From the NCBI RefSeq assembly GCF_026683955.1, contig NZ_CP113343.1:1302001-1366000 (forward strand): a stretch of 64,000 nucleotides of DNA, in the 5' to 3' direction. Both the position numbers and the translations under genes were made by a program. How positions within the stretch are numbered: position 1 is the first letter of the stretch; each line of letters opens with the position of its first letter. Below, piece after piece: positions 40,883 to 49,232 of the stretch. Origin of the DNA: Arthrobacter sp. MMS18-M83 (lineage in GTDB: Bacteria; Actinomycetota; Actinomycetes; Actinomycetales; Micrococcaceae). A model generated the notes under the pieces. That model made no database searches, was not told the origin of the DNA, and was given only the letters and a program-made list of their open reading frames with translations.

Positions 40883-43660
40883 TCAGCTCTCCGGGACTAC
40901 CGTCCCGGTGGCGCCGTCCACCGTGATCGTTTGGCCGGAGCTGATCCGGGACGTGGCATCCGGGACGCCCACGACTGCCGGAATCCCGTACTCACGCGCT
41001 ACGACGGCGCCATGGGAGTTGGGCCCACCCATCTCCATCACCAGTCCCCCGGCAGTCAGGAAGAGCGGCGTCCAGCCGGGATCGGTGGAGGGAGCCACCA
41101 GGATTTCCCCGGGTTCGAGATGAGCACCCACCGGGTCCATGATCACCCTGGCTACCGCAGTCACCGTTCCCGCCGAAGCCGGAGTTCCCAGCAACGCGCC
41201 ATCCGGCATCGGTGCGCCCGCCGGAGCGCCAGTGCGGCCGAGCAGCCCGGAGGGCAGGGCTTCCGGCTCCGTGCCGTCCGAGAGCAGCACGCGTGGTACA
41301 TGCCGGCGCTTCAGCTCAAGCTCGTAATCTTCCCGTCGCCGCATTACTACGTCATGGAGGTCCGCGCCGTCCAGGCCGAGGCGGGCGTCATTGAAATCCA
41401 GGAAGAAAACATCTCCGGCGTGATCGATGCTTCCCGCGTCCGCGAGGGTCTCTCCCACCTTCGAAATCTGTGCGCGGACCGCGGCGAAGGCAAGCACAAG
41501 GTTGTATTTGGGTAGCTCGCGCAGTCCTGCGAACATGCGCGTCCGCGCGAGTGCCATTTTCACGATTTTGGCATGGAGCGGACTCTTGGACCGCGCACGG
41601 GCCACCAGCACCGCAACCTGTTCCTCGGCGTCGTGGGCGGCTTTCTCGAACTGTCTGTCCGGCGCCAGGCGAGGATCGTCCAGGCGAAGGTAATTGGCCA
41701 GGACGCCAATGATGTGGGTGGGGTCGTCGGACCAGCGGGGCATGCCCAGATCGATTTCCGCGATGGCCCGGTGCCCGTAGTCGCGCAGGAACGAGGCCAA
41801 TCCCGATTGCGCGACGCCCGGCAGCCCGCCGTCGTGGTAGCTCTCCGCAAGAGCCTCGGGGTCGCTGTTGGTAAGGATCTCCGCAGAAGCCGGGTCGTCG
41901 CGGATGCTGGTTGCGAGCCGCCACAGCGCAAGGTCCATTTCAGTGGTGACGTTGTTGGGCAGGCCGCGGATGACGGTCTGGAGTTCACCCCAGGAGGCTT
42001 GTTCGCCCAGTAGTTTCCGGACCAACCCCATCATCGCGAAGCCGAGCGCTACCGGAGGCAAGGTGTTGGGCAGTATGGGGAACAATTTTTCGCCCAGTAT
42101 CCGCTCAGCGTGGTCAAGCCTTTGACGGGGGGTGGAATCGGCGGATAGTTCGAGCGCAGCTTTCAGGTTGTGGCCTAGTCCTTGAACCTTGTCCAGGGCA
42201 ACGTTCGGCCGAAAAAGGGCGCGCAACAGGATCTCCGGAAGGCGGAAGCGGAACACGATTGGGGCCACATGCCTGATCGGCTTGAAGGGCGTCTTGCTGG
42301 TGACGGCGAAACGGGGGTCCTCGAACAGGGCGCGCATGACGGCCGCCGAGCGTGCTTCCATGACATCGAAGACCCTGGGCACGATGGCCCTGCCCGTAGT
42401 GCTCCGGAGCACCGAGGTCAGATCAAAATAGATGCGCTGCCCGGCCTCGTAGTATGGCGAAGGCCCCTTCCGCGGTTCAGGAACCCGGAATCCCGCCGCG
42501 CCAGCTACCGAAGACGCCATGAGCCTGATGCCCGCGAGGCCCATGGGAGTCAGCGGACGCGTGAGGCCTTGGGCGAGGCTGAAGCAAAGGTACGCGTGGG
42601 GGCCGGTGACTGCCGGTTGGCGGGTCATTTGCGGGTAGAGCGTGGTGATGGGGCGGGCTTGGGTGAGCCACAGCTTGCCATCGCCATCGATGGCCCATTC
42701 GTTATCCTGGGGTTCTCCATAGTGCTCCTCGACGCGCTGGCCGAGGGCAGCGAGTGCCCTGATTTGGGAGTCGCTGAGGCAAGCTCCTCCGGCCGGCCCG
42801 CCGGCGTCCAGCGAAGCCGTCGCGCCGTGGGTCCCGGGCGAATCGATCCTTTCGGTACCGCCTCCGGGAAGGGAGCGAATTACGAGCTTCCGATCCCCGA
42901 TCCTTCGCTCCGTGATCCTGCCGGTGAGCGAGTCCACCACAAAGTGGTCTGGATTCACCGCGCCTGAGACCACGGCCTCACCGAGTCCGGGGTTGGCGTC
43001 GATGACTGCCTCGCGGCGCCGTCCGGTTACCGGATTGGCCGTGAACAGCACCCCGGCAGTATCAGCGTCCACCATGCGTTGAACGACGACGGCGAGTGTC
43101 ACCGCAGCCTGGTCAATCCCGTTGCTTGCCCGGTAGCTGACCGCCCGATCAGTCCACAGCGAGGCCCAACACCTACGGACGGCCTGCAGCACGGCGTCGG
43201 CCCCTACGACATTCAGGTAGGTGTCCTGCTGCCCGGCGAAACTCGCAAAGGGCAGGTCCTCCGCCGTCGCGGAGGACCTGACGGCCACCGCCGATTCCGG
43301 GCCCAGCGCGACGTAGGCCTGGCGGACGGCGTCCTCGACGTCGGCAGGGATCCCGGCGTCGAGCACCGCATCCCTGGCGCGCGCCGCAAGGGATGCGAGC
43401 CCCTCAAGGTCGCCAGGATCCACGTCCCCAAGCCTGTGGAGAACATCCGAGAGGGCTGACTCGGGGCTTGCCTCCCGCTGCAATGCGCGCCGATAGGCCT
43501 CCGTGGTCAGGCAAAACCCGGGCGGGACCGGAAGTCCCGCCCAGATCAACTCGCCGAGGTTGGCAGCTTTGCCGCCGACCTCGGGAAGCATGGATGCCCG
43601 GATCCGGCGCAGTTCGAGGATGAAGCGCGGCGCCTCCTCCGGCCCTGGATCTTCCTCCAT
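40883..43660 (-). CDS. PEP-utilizing phosphotransferase (PEP synthase/rifampin phosphotransferase-like)
   Basis: A 925-residue three-domain protein. The N-terminal ATP-grasp domain has KAANLGELIWAGLPVPPGF and VAVRSSATAEDLPFASFAGQQDTYL. A long helical middle domain spans about residues 350-790. The C-terminal swivelling domain carries phospho-His883 in GGPNSHGAVVAREYG. This order fits both PEP synthase-like proteins and rifampin phosphotransferases; the middle domain is unlike the PEP-binding barrel of classical PpsA, which favours the Rph-like group. The substrate is not proven. The gene follows a universal stress protein gene by 55 bp. Confidence 0.83.
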   Translation of the reverse strand: MEEDPGPEEAPRFILELRRIRASMLPEVGGKAANLGELIWAGLPVPPGFCLTTEAYRRALQREASPESALSDVLHRLGDVDPGDLEGLASLAARARDAVLDAGIPADVEDAVRQAYVALGPESAVAVRSSATAEDLPFASFAGQQDTYLNVVGADAVLQAVRRCWASLWTDRAVSYRASNGIDQAAVTLAVVVQRMVDADTAGVLFTANPVTGRRREAVIDANPGLGEAVVSGAVNPDHFVVDSLTGRITERRIGDRKLVIRSLPGGGTERIDSPGTHGATASLDAGGPAGGACLSDSQIRALAALGQRVEEHYGEPQDNEWAIDGDGKLWLTQARPITTLYPQMTRQPAVTGPHAYLCFSLAQGLTRPLTPMGLAGIRLMASSVAGAAGFRVPEPRKGPSPYYEAGQRIYFDLTSVLRSTTGRAIVPRVFDVMEARSAAVMRALFEDPRFAVTSKTPFKPIRHVAPIVFRFRLPEILLRALFRPNVALDKVQGLGHNLKAALELSADSTPRQRLDHAERILGEKLFPILPNTLPPVALGFAMMGLVRKLLGEQASWGELQTVIRGLPNNVTTEMDLALWRLATSIRDDPASAEILTNSDPEALAESYHDGGLPGVAQSGLASFLRDYGHRAIAEIDLGMPRWSDDPTHIIGVLANYLRLDDPRLAPDRQFEKAAHDAEEQVAVLVARARSKSPLHAKIVKMALARTRMFAGLRELPKYNLVLAFAAVRAQISKVGETLADAGSIDHAGDVFFLDFNDARLGLDGADLHDVVMRRREDYELELKRRHVPRVLLSDGTEPEALPSGLLGRTGAPAGAPMPDGALLGTPASAGTVTAVARVIMDPVGAHLEPGEILVAPSTDPGWTPLFLTAGGLVMEMGGPNSHGAVVAREYGIPAVVGVPDATSRISSGQTITVDGATGTVVPES

Positions 43661-43715
43661 CGCGCCTGCCTCCGCCAGTGTTTGGGTGCTTGCCTCTTGT
43701 TTGGCCGCTTTACCG

Positions 43716-44765
43716 TTATGCGGCAAGCATGGGACCGAACTTGACGCGGTCCGCCAGCCTCGGATCCTCGCGGTCAGGAACAACCAGCACGGGACCCTTG
43801 GCATGATGCAAGACGCCGTCCGACGTTGAACCGAGGAGCATCCCCGCGAAACCTCCCCGCCCGCGCGTGCCGAGCACCACGAGTTCCACGCCGCGGCTCA
43901 CTTCCACGAGAACCTCGACGGGCGAACCGTCCAGCAACTGGGTTTCGACAGGTAGCGTTGGGAAGTGGCTCTTAAGCCATGCCAATCCTGCATCCAGCTG
44001 GACCCTGATGTCCTTGAAGAGGGCCTCCCGGTCCAAGGGCGCCGGAACCCAGGCCAACGAGCCGCTGTACTCGGGTACGGCACAAATGACGCGCAGCTTC
44101 GCGCCCATGCGTTGGGCCTGCTCGGCGGCTTCCAACACGGCAACGCGGGCCTGCTCCGAGCCGTCCACGCCCACTGCCACGACGTTCTCGATCACGTGGG
44201 GTCCAGCCTTGGCACGCTCAGCTTTGATGTGCCTGTCCTCCGTGGTTTCGCCCAAGCGGTCCGCGCAGAAAAGCGGGACGGTCACGGTGGGGCACTTGGA
44301 GTGCGCGGGAAGGGCGCTGCTCACCGATCCCAAGAGCCTGCCCACGAACCCACCACGTCCCCGGGTGCCGAAGACCAGGAGTTCCGCTGTTTCGGACAGG
44401 TCCAGCAGCACGCCAGACGCATCTCCGTTTTCCACCGAGCCATCGACGTCGATGGCGTAGCCTGAAACTTTCTCAAGGGCCTGCTTGACGATCGCCTCGG
44501 CGCCGTCCCGGATAACGGAGTCATCCACTGTTGCATATCCCCCGTCCAAGCCGGAAGCCGCGAAGATGGGGACCGAGTATGCCGTGACTACGTGCAGGGG
44601 AAGCTGCCTGCGCTCGGCCTCGCGGGCAGCCCAAATGAGGGCGCATTGGCCGTGTTCGCTGCCGTCAACGCCCACCACGATCCCGCCAGGGGCAATCGAT
44701 GGTTCCTCTCTGTTGCCTTCGGTCTCTGGGTGATGGCTTTCAGAGTGTTTGCCGTGCTGGTCCAT
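43716..44765 (-). CDS. universal stress protein with two UspA domains
   Basis: A 349-residue tandem UspA protein. Each half has an ATP-binding motif: VGVDGSEHGQCAL with GTRGRGGFVGRLLGS, and VGVDGSEQARVAV with GTRGRGGFAGMLLGS. These G-2X-G-9X-G(S/T) loops indicate the ATP-binding type. A His/Glu-rich leader of about 25 residues precedes the first domain. It sits directly upstream of the PEP-utilizing enzyme gene; in actinobacteria such genes are often induced in stationary phase or hypoxia. Confidence 0.92.
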   Translation of the reverse strand: MDQHGKHSESHHPETEGNREEPSIAPGGIVVGVDGSEHGQCALIWAAREAERRQLPLHVVTAYSVPIFAASGLDGGYATVDDSVIRDGAEAIVKQALEKVSGYAIDVDGSVENGDASGVLLDLSETAELLVFGTRGRGGFVGRLLGSVSSALPAHSKCPTVTVPLFCADRLGETTEDRHIKAERAKAGPHVIENVVAVGVDGSEQARVAVLEAAEQAQRMGAKLRVICAVPEYSGSLAWVPAPLDREALFKDIRVQLDAGLAWLKSHFPTLPVETQLLDGSPVEVLVEVSRGVELVVLGTRGRGGFAGMLLGSTSDGVLHHAKGPVLVVPDREDPRLADRVKFGPMLAA

Positions 44766-45154
44766 GGGGCCCGCCTCCTCGCACTACTGGCTGATGTTGC
44801 GGCTATTCTGCCAGAGGCCGCACCCACAACGTGTTTCTCGCTTGACTGCCGTGAGTTGCGGTCTCCAATGCTCACTATTCTCGTTTGCAAGGGCCGAATC
44901 AAGCGGGAAGATGCGTATGTGGAAACCCGCCGGAGCGCCTTGGATTCGGCCACAACGGATAGTGAAAAATGCATTGGCGGACATGCCGATGCTTGGGCTA
45001 TCCAGCACGCGATTTCTTCTGTAATGTTCGAGGCACTGGTGACCGGGGATCGTGTTTTTCAACACATCAACGGCCATCATTTGCGACCGCTTGGGGACTC
45101 GGACGCCATCAGGTGTTGCCTACGGCAACGCACCTTTCACGGAGGAGCCAAGCT
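44766..45154. other. 389-bp intergenic region, no gene supported
   Basis: It lies between the divergent stress-protein and FAD-type genes. Composition is less GC-rich than the surrounding genes. Open frames crossing it have no ribosome sites or recognisable domains. A small hairpin, GTTGCC-TAC-GGCAAC, lies at 45115-45129, just before the GGAGGAG of the next gene. The rest presumably holds two promoters, which I cannot place. Confidence 0.5.
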
Positions 45155-45868
45155 GTGTCAACCATGCCTGCCGCGAGTACGGAACGCACCACCGCTGTGG
45201 TCATCGGTGCCGGCATGTCCGGCCTGGCCGTGGCCAGCGAGCTTAGCCGGTACGGCGTGGATGCAATCGTGGTGGACGGATTGCAAGCCCCCGGAGCCCC
45301 ACAGCAGCTCAACACCGGCATCCTGCAGCGATGCGACGCAGCCGACGCCGCAGGTCTTCAGGAACGCAACGAAATCCTGAGGCACCTGCGCAATTACGCG
45401 GCCAGCCATGGCCTCGATGTCCGAAACACCACCCGGGCCGTCCGCCTTGACCGCGTGGACGATGCTGCCCTGGGCTCCCTGAATTCGGACGCCACCGTTT
45501 CAAGCGCAGTGATTTCCAGTTCAGTCGGACTGGACTTGGCCTCGCCCGGCGTGCCGTCGCACCAATGGGCTGTTCACACGGCCAGCGGAGTTCTTCTGGC
45601 CGACCATATTGTTGTCACCCGCTGCGGACAGAGCCAGTTGCGGCGGATGCTTGCCGAACTTGGCATCGCCATCGGCCAGAACCTGGTCGCGGCCATGCGT
45701 GCGATTGGAATGTACTTGGTGGGCGTCGGCGAACTGGCAACGCCCACGCCTAAGGAAGTCCTGCGCCAAGCCAAGGTGGTGGGTCAGGCGATCTCGGCCA
45801 AGGTGCACCCGGAAAGCGTCCACGCGGCCCTGACCGGCACGTTTGCGGCGGTTCCCGCCCTGGCCTAG
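45155..45868 (+). CDS. short FAD/NAD(P)-binding protein
   Basis: A 237-residue protein with a dinucleotide-binding beta-alpha-beta motif, VVIGAGMSGLAVASEL, at about residues 13-28 and a second-strand acidic end (VVDGLQ). The rest (YAASHGLDVRNTTRAV, VLLADHIVVTRCG) resembles the FAD-binding half of flavin monooxygenases, but the substrate domain is missing, so it is shorter than usual. GTG at 45155 has GGAGGAG seven bases upstream. It may be a reduced paralogue or a stand-alone binding protein. Enzymatic activity is doubtful. Confidence 0.72.
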   Translation: MSTMPAASTERTTAVVIGAGMSGLAVASELSRYGVDAIVVDGLQAPGAPQQLNTGILQRCDAADAAGLQERNEILRHLRNYAASHGLDVRNTTRAVRLDRVDDAALGSLNSDATVSSAVISSSVGLDLASPGVPSHQWAVHTASGVLLADHIVVTRCGQSQLRRMLAELGIAIGQNLVAAMRAIGMYLVGVGELATPTPKEVLRQAKVVGQAISAKVHPESVHAALTGTFAAVPALA

Positions 45869-45894
45869 TTAGCCCGCTCTGAAGAGACGGCTCC

Positions 45895-46539
45895 CTACGT
45901 TTCCTCGGGTTCGTCGTCCCCCGCAGGATCAGAGTCCTCAGAATCCCCGTTTGCTAGTCGGCGTCGTGCGGTCACGCCCAGGAACACCAGCAGCCCCGCG
46001 GCCACCGCTGCGAAGACCACAATGCTCCAAGGGAACGGCTGGGAAGCATCAGGCGCCCTGTCCGGCGTCGTGGTCGAACCCGGCGGGACTGTGCCCGCCG
46101 TGGGGACTGGAGCGGTGGGCTGGGTGCTCGAGGAGGCGCCGCCCGCCGTCGTACTTCCTGCCTTCGCGGTGAAGGCGAAGGTGCCCTCGATGGGGTGCGA
46201 ATCCGAGCTGACAACGCGCCAGATGACGGTAAATGCCCCGGCAGGGGCGCCGGGGCGCAGCTTCTGCGACACCACCGCGTCCACGATTTCAACGGAACCA
46301 TCTGCCCAGCTCTGGCCGGAAGCGTCGTTGACCCGGATCTGCGAACCGAGCAGGAGCGGCCGGTTGTTGAAGGTGACCGACACGGAGTCCGGGACGCTGC
46401 CAACTGTTGAGCCGTTAGCCGGCGATGTTGACTCGGCGACGTCGTGCGCGAAGGCCGGTGCCGCTGAGAACAGGGCGGCCGAGAAAAGAACCGCGGTAAA
46501 AGCGACGACGACGGCGAGCAGCTGGCGGATGGGACGCAT
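45895..46539 (-). CDS. CopC-domain copper-resistance-like membrane protein
   Basis: A 214-residue exported protein: signal peptide to AFAHDVAESTSPANGS, where the mature N-terminal His after Ala is the typical Cu ligand of CopC. A beta-sandwich follows (VSVTFNNRPLLLGSQIRV, FTVIWRVVSSDSHPIEGTFAF with the DSHP motif), then a Ser/Thr/Pro linker and a C-terminal membrane helix (IVVFAAVAAGLLVFLGVTA) with an acidic tail. It binds copper at the cell surface in characterised relatives. No CopD is fused or adjacent here. Confidence 0.9.
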   Translation of the reverse strand: MRPIRQLLAVVVAFTAVLFSAALFSAAPAFAHDVAESTSPANGSTVGSVPDSVSVTFNNRPLLLGSQIRVNDASGQSWADGSVEIVDAVVSQKLRPGAPAGAFTVIWRVVSSDSHPIEGTFAFTAKAGSTTAGGASSSTQPTAPVPTAGTVPPGSTTTPDRAPDASQPFPWSIVVFAAVAAGLLVFLGVTARRRLANGDSEDSDPAGDDEPEET

Positions 46540-46654
46540 GGGCGAGTGACTCCCTTGGTGTTGGATTCCTTACAAGACTAGGCGAATTCGCGGGAGGGCC
46601 GAAGCCGCGGGCATAGGATTTGAGAGCACACTTCCCCGATTCCCGGAGACCTTC

Positions 46655-48097
46655 ATGCTCAAACAGGGTTCAGCCATCGATCGCTACTTCAAGATTTCGG
46701 AGCGCGGGTCCAACTACTCGCGGGAAATCCGGGGCGGCTTCGCCACCTTCTTTGCCATGAGCTACATCGTGGTCCTCAATCCCTTGATCCTCTCCGGGGC
46801 GGACTCCAGCGGCGCGTCCCTCGGCTTCCCCGCGGTCGCCGCTACCACCGCCTTCGTAGCTGGCATCCTGACCATCCTCATGGGGGCGTGGGCCAAACAC
46901 CCCTTCGCCGTGGCCACCGGGCTGGGCGTCAACGCCTTCGTGGCCGTCACGATTGCCTCGCATCCCGGCCTGACGTGGCCGGACATGATGGGCCTCGTGA
47001 TGCTGTCGGGCCTGACCATGCTGATCCTGGTTCTGACGGGTTTCCGGACCGCGGTCTTCAAAGCCGTTCCTGAAGCACTGAAGACGGCGATCGTGGTGGG
47101 TATCGGGCTTTTCATCGCCTTGATCGGCCTCGTCAATGCCGGCTTCGTGCGCCGTATTCCGGACGCCGCCGGCACCACGGTCCCGCTGGGCCTGGGCGTC
47201 GACGGGAAGCTGCTTGGCTGGCCCACTTTAGTGTTCGTCGTGGGCCTGGTGCTGACCATCGCACTGGTGGTCCGCAAAGTGCGTGGCGCCATCCTGATCG
47301 GCATCGTCGCCTCCACGGCCCTCGCCGCAATCCTCGAATTCACCCTGCACATCGGTCCGAGTTTCGACGGGAAGACCTACAACCCCCGCGGCTGGTCCCT
47401 CGTTGCGCCCAAGTTCACCGAATGGGCTGCCCCGGACCTGTCCCTCATCGGTAAGGCGAACCCCCTTGGTGCGTTCCAGCACCTTGGCTTCATCGCCGCC
47501 ACGTTGCTGGCGTTCGTGATCCTCCTCAGCATCTTCTTCGACGCCATGGGCACCATGGTGGGCCTGGCCAGGGAAGCAGGAAACATCGACAAGCACGGAA
47601 ACATCCCCAATGTTGACCGTGTCCTGCAGGTGGACGCCCTTGGCGCGATCATCGGTGGCGGTTCGTCCGTGTCCTCCAACCAGATCTTCGTGGAATCAGG
47701 TGCCGGCATCGGCGAGGGTGCCCGGACCGGCTTGGCCTCAATCGTGACTGGCCTGCTGTTCCTGGTGGCCATGTTCTTCACCCCGCTCATCAACCTGGTC
47801 CCGTTCGAAGCCGTCGCCCCGGCCTTGGTGGTGGTGGGCTTCATGATGGTGTCCCAGGTGGGCAAGATCCATTGGCAGGACTGGGGTGTGGGTATTCCCG
47901 CGTTCCTGACCATGGCCCTCATGCCGTTCACCTACTCGATCGCCAACGGCCTGGGCGCCGGGTTCATTTCCTTCGCCCTGATCCGGACCTTCCAGGGCCG
48001 CGCGCGTGAAGTGCACCCGCTCATGTGGGCCGTGGCCGCTGCATTCCTGCTGTTCTTCGGGATAGGTTCGGTCGAAGAGATCCTGGGCGTCAAGTAG
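46655..48097 (+). CDS. NCS2 family purine permease (AzgA/guanine-hypoxanthine type)
   Basis: A 480-residue transporter of about 13-14 membrane helices. The family signatures RGGFATFFAMSYIVVLNPLIL near the N-terminus, ATGLGVNAFVAV and GGGSSVSSNQIFVESGAGIGEGARTG are those of the AzgA subgroup, which imports adenine, guanine or hypoxanthine with protons. GGAGA precedes the ATG. It stands alone upstream of hutG, so nitrogen scavenging is a common theme. Confidence 0.92.
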   Translation: MLKQGSAIDRYFKISERGSNYSREIRGGFATFFAMSYIVVLNPLILSGADSSGASLGFPAVAATTAFVAGILTILMGAWAKHPFAVATGLGVNAFVAVTIASHPGLTWPDMMGLVMLSGLTMLILVLTGFRTAVFKAVPEALKTAIVVGIGLFIALIGLVNAGFVRRIPDAAGTTVPLGLGVDGKLLGWPTLVFVVGLVLTIALVVRKVRGAILIGIVASTALAAILEFTLHIGPSFDGKTYNPRGWSLVAPKFTEWAAPDLSLIGKANPLGAFQHLGFIAATLLAFVILLSIFFDAMGTMVGLAREAGNIDKHGNIPNVDRVLQVDALGAIIGGGSSVSSNQIFVESGAGIGEGARTGLASIVTGLLFLVAMFFTPLINLVPFEAVAPALVVVGFMMVSQVGKIHWQDWGVGIPAFLTMALMPFTYSIANGLGAGFISFALIRTFQGRAREVHPLMWAVAAAFLLFFGIGSVEEILGVK

Positions 48098-48171
48098 CCC
48101 TTTCCGGTATACCGGACACCCGCGGCGTGCAAACCGTGTTTCTCGACGCCGCCATGCGCTGTGCTTGAATA

Positions 48172-49137
48172 ATGGAGATTTCCCCCGCTATTGCCGATGT
48201 CCGCCCCGCGCCGTGGACCGGCCGCTTCGACGGCGACGGCGATGAGCACCGCCGCTGGTGGCAAGCCGTGGTGCCCCACACTCCCGGCGGTGTCGCCTCC
48301 GGCGCGACAGGAGCGGACCCCCGGCCCGCCGTCGTCGTGGGCTTCCGCAGTGACGAAGGCGTGCGCCGCAACAAGGGCCGGATTGGCGCGGCGGCCGCCC
48401 CGAAGGCGATCCGGAGTGCCTTGGGTCCGCTGGCTTTCCATCTGGGCCGGGAGGTGTTCGACGCCGGCGACGTCGTGGTGGAGGACGGTTCCCTTGAGTC
48501 GGGCCAGGAGCGCGCTGGTCGCGTGATTGCGGAATTTCTCGACGCCGGCAACCTCACTGTGCTGCTCGGCGGCGGGCACGAAACCGCCTTCGCCAGCTAC
48601 CTGGGCGTGGCTGGCTCGGGGGCCGTAAAAAGCGGCAAGCGCCTCGGAGTCCTGAACCTGGATGCGCATTTCGACCTGCGGGACGAGCCGGTGCCGAGCT
48701 CGGGCACGCCGTTCCTGCAGATGGCACGCGCGGAAGCCGCCGCTGGCCGCGAACTGAACTACGCCGTCGTCGGAATTTCCGAACCCAACAACACGCGCAC
48801 CCTCTTCGACACGGCAGACCGGCTAGGTGCGAGGTACCTCCTGGACGAGGACTGCTCCGCGGAGGCCGTGCAGGACTTCGTGGCGCGGTTCCTGCACACC
48901 GTGGATGCGCTGTACTTGACGATTGACCTCGACGTGCTGCCGGCGTCGGTGGCCCCTGGTGTGAGCGCTCCCGCGGCGTATGGCGTTCCGCTCCCCATCA
49001 TCAGCGCGGTGTGCAAGCAGGTGGCCGCCAGCGGCAAGCTGCTGCACCTTGATGTTGCCGAGCTAAACCCCGAGTTCGATATCGATTCGCGGACCGCCAA
49101 GGTGGCCGCGCGCCTGGTGAACACCCTGCTGACGTAG
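48172..49137 (+). CDS. hutG: formimidoylglutamase
   Basis: A 321-residue ureohydrolase (arginase fold) that cleaves N-formimidoyl-glutamate to glutamate and formamide in histidine breakdown. Manganese ligands are in GGGHETA, NLDAHFDLRD and TIDLDVLPAS. The N-terminal segment PAPWTGRFDGDGDEHRRWWQ is characteristic of HutG rather than agmatinase. No other hut genes are in this window. The palindromic family A repeat starts 16 bp after its stop. Confidence 0.92.
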   Translation: MEISPAIADVRPAPWTGRFDGDGDEHRRWWQAVVPHTPGGVASGATGADPRPAVVVGFRSDEGVRRNKGRIGAAAAPKAIRSALGPLAFHLGREVFDAGDVVVEDGSLESGQERAGRVIAEFLDAGNLTVLLGGGHETAFASYLGVAGSGAVKSGKRLGVLNLDAHFDLRDEPVPSSGTPFLQMARAEAAAGRELNYAVVGISEPNNTRTLFDTADRLGARYLLDEDCSAEAVQDFVARFLHTVDALYLTIDLDVLPASVAPGVSAPAAYGVPLPIISAVCKQVAASGKLLHLDVAELNPEFDIDSRTAKVAARLVNTLLT

Positions 49138-49152
49138 CGCCCTCCCGCGGCG

Positions 49153-49232
49153 CTAGGCCCACCCAACTAACTCGCAGTTGTTGTCGTTCTGGGGGCTCAA
49201 AACGACACCTAGTGCGAGTTACTTGGGCCTAG
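49153..49232. repeat. palindromic intergenic repeat, family A, copy 2
   Basis: The outer arms CTAGGCCC (49153-49160) and GGGCCTAG (49225-49232) enclose CCCAACTAACTCGCA...TGCGAGTTACTTGGG and the inner pair GTCGTT/AACGAC. The element shares its core layout with the copy at 7508-7573. Its right end contains the TAG stop codon of the converging hydrolase gene. Confidence 0.75.
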
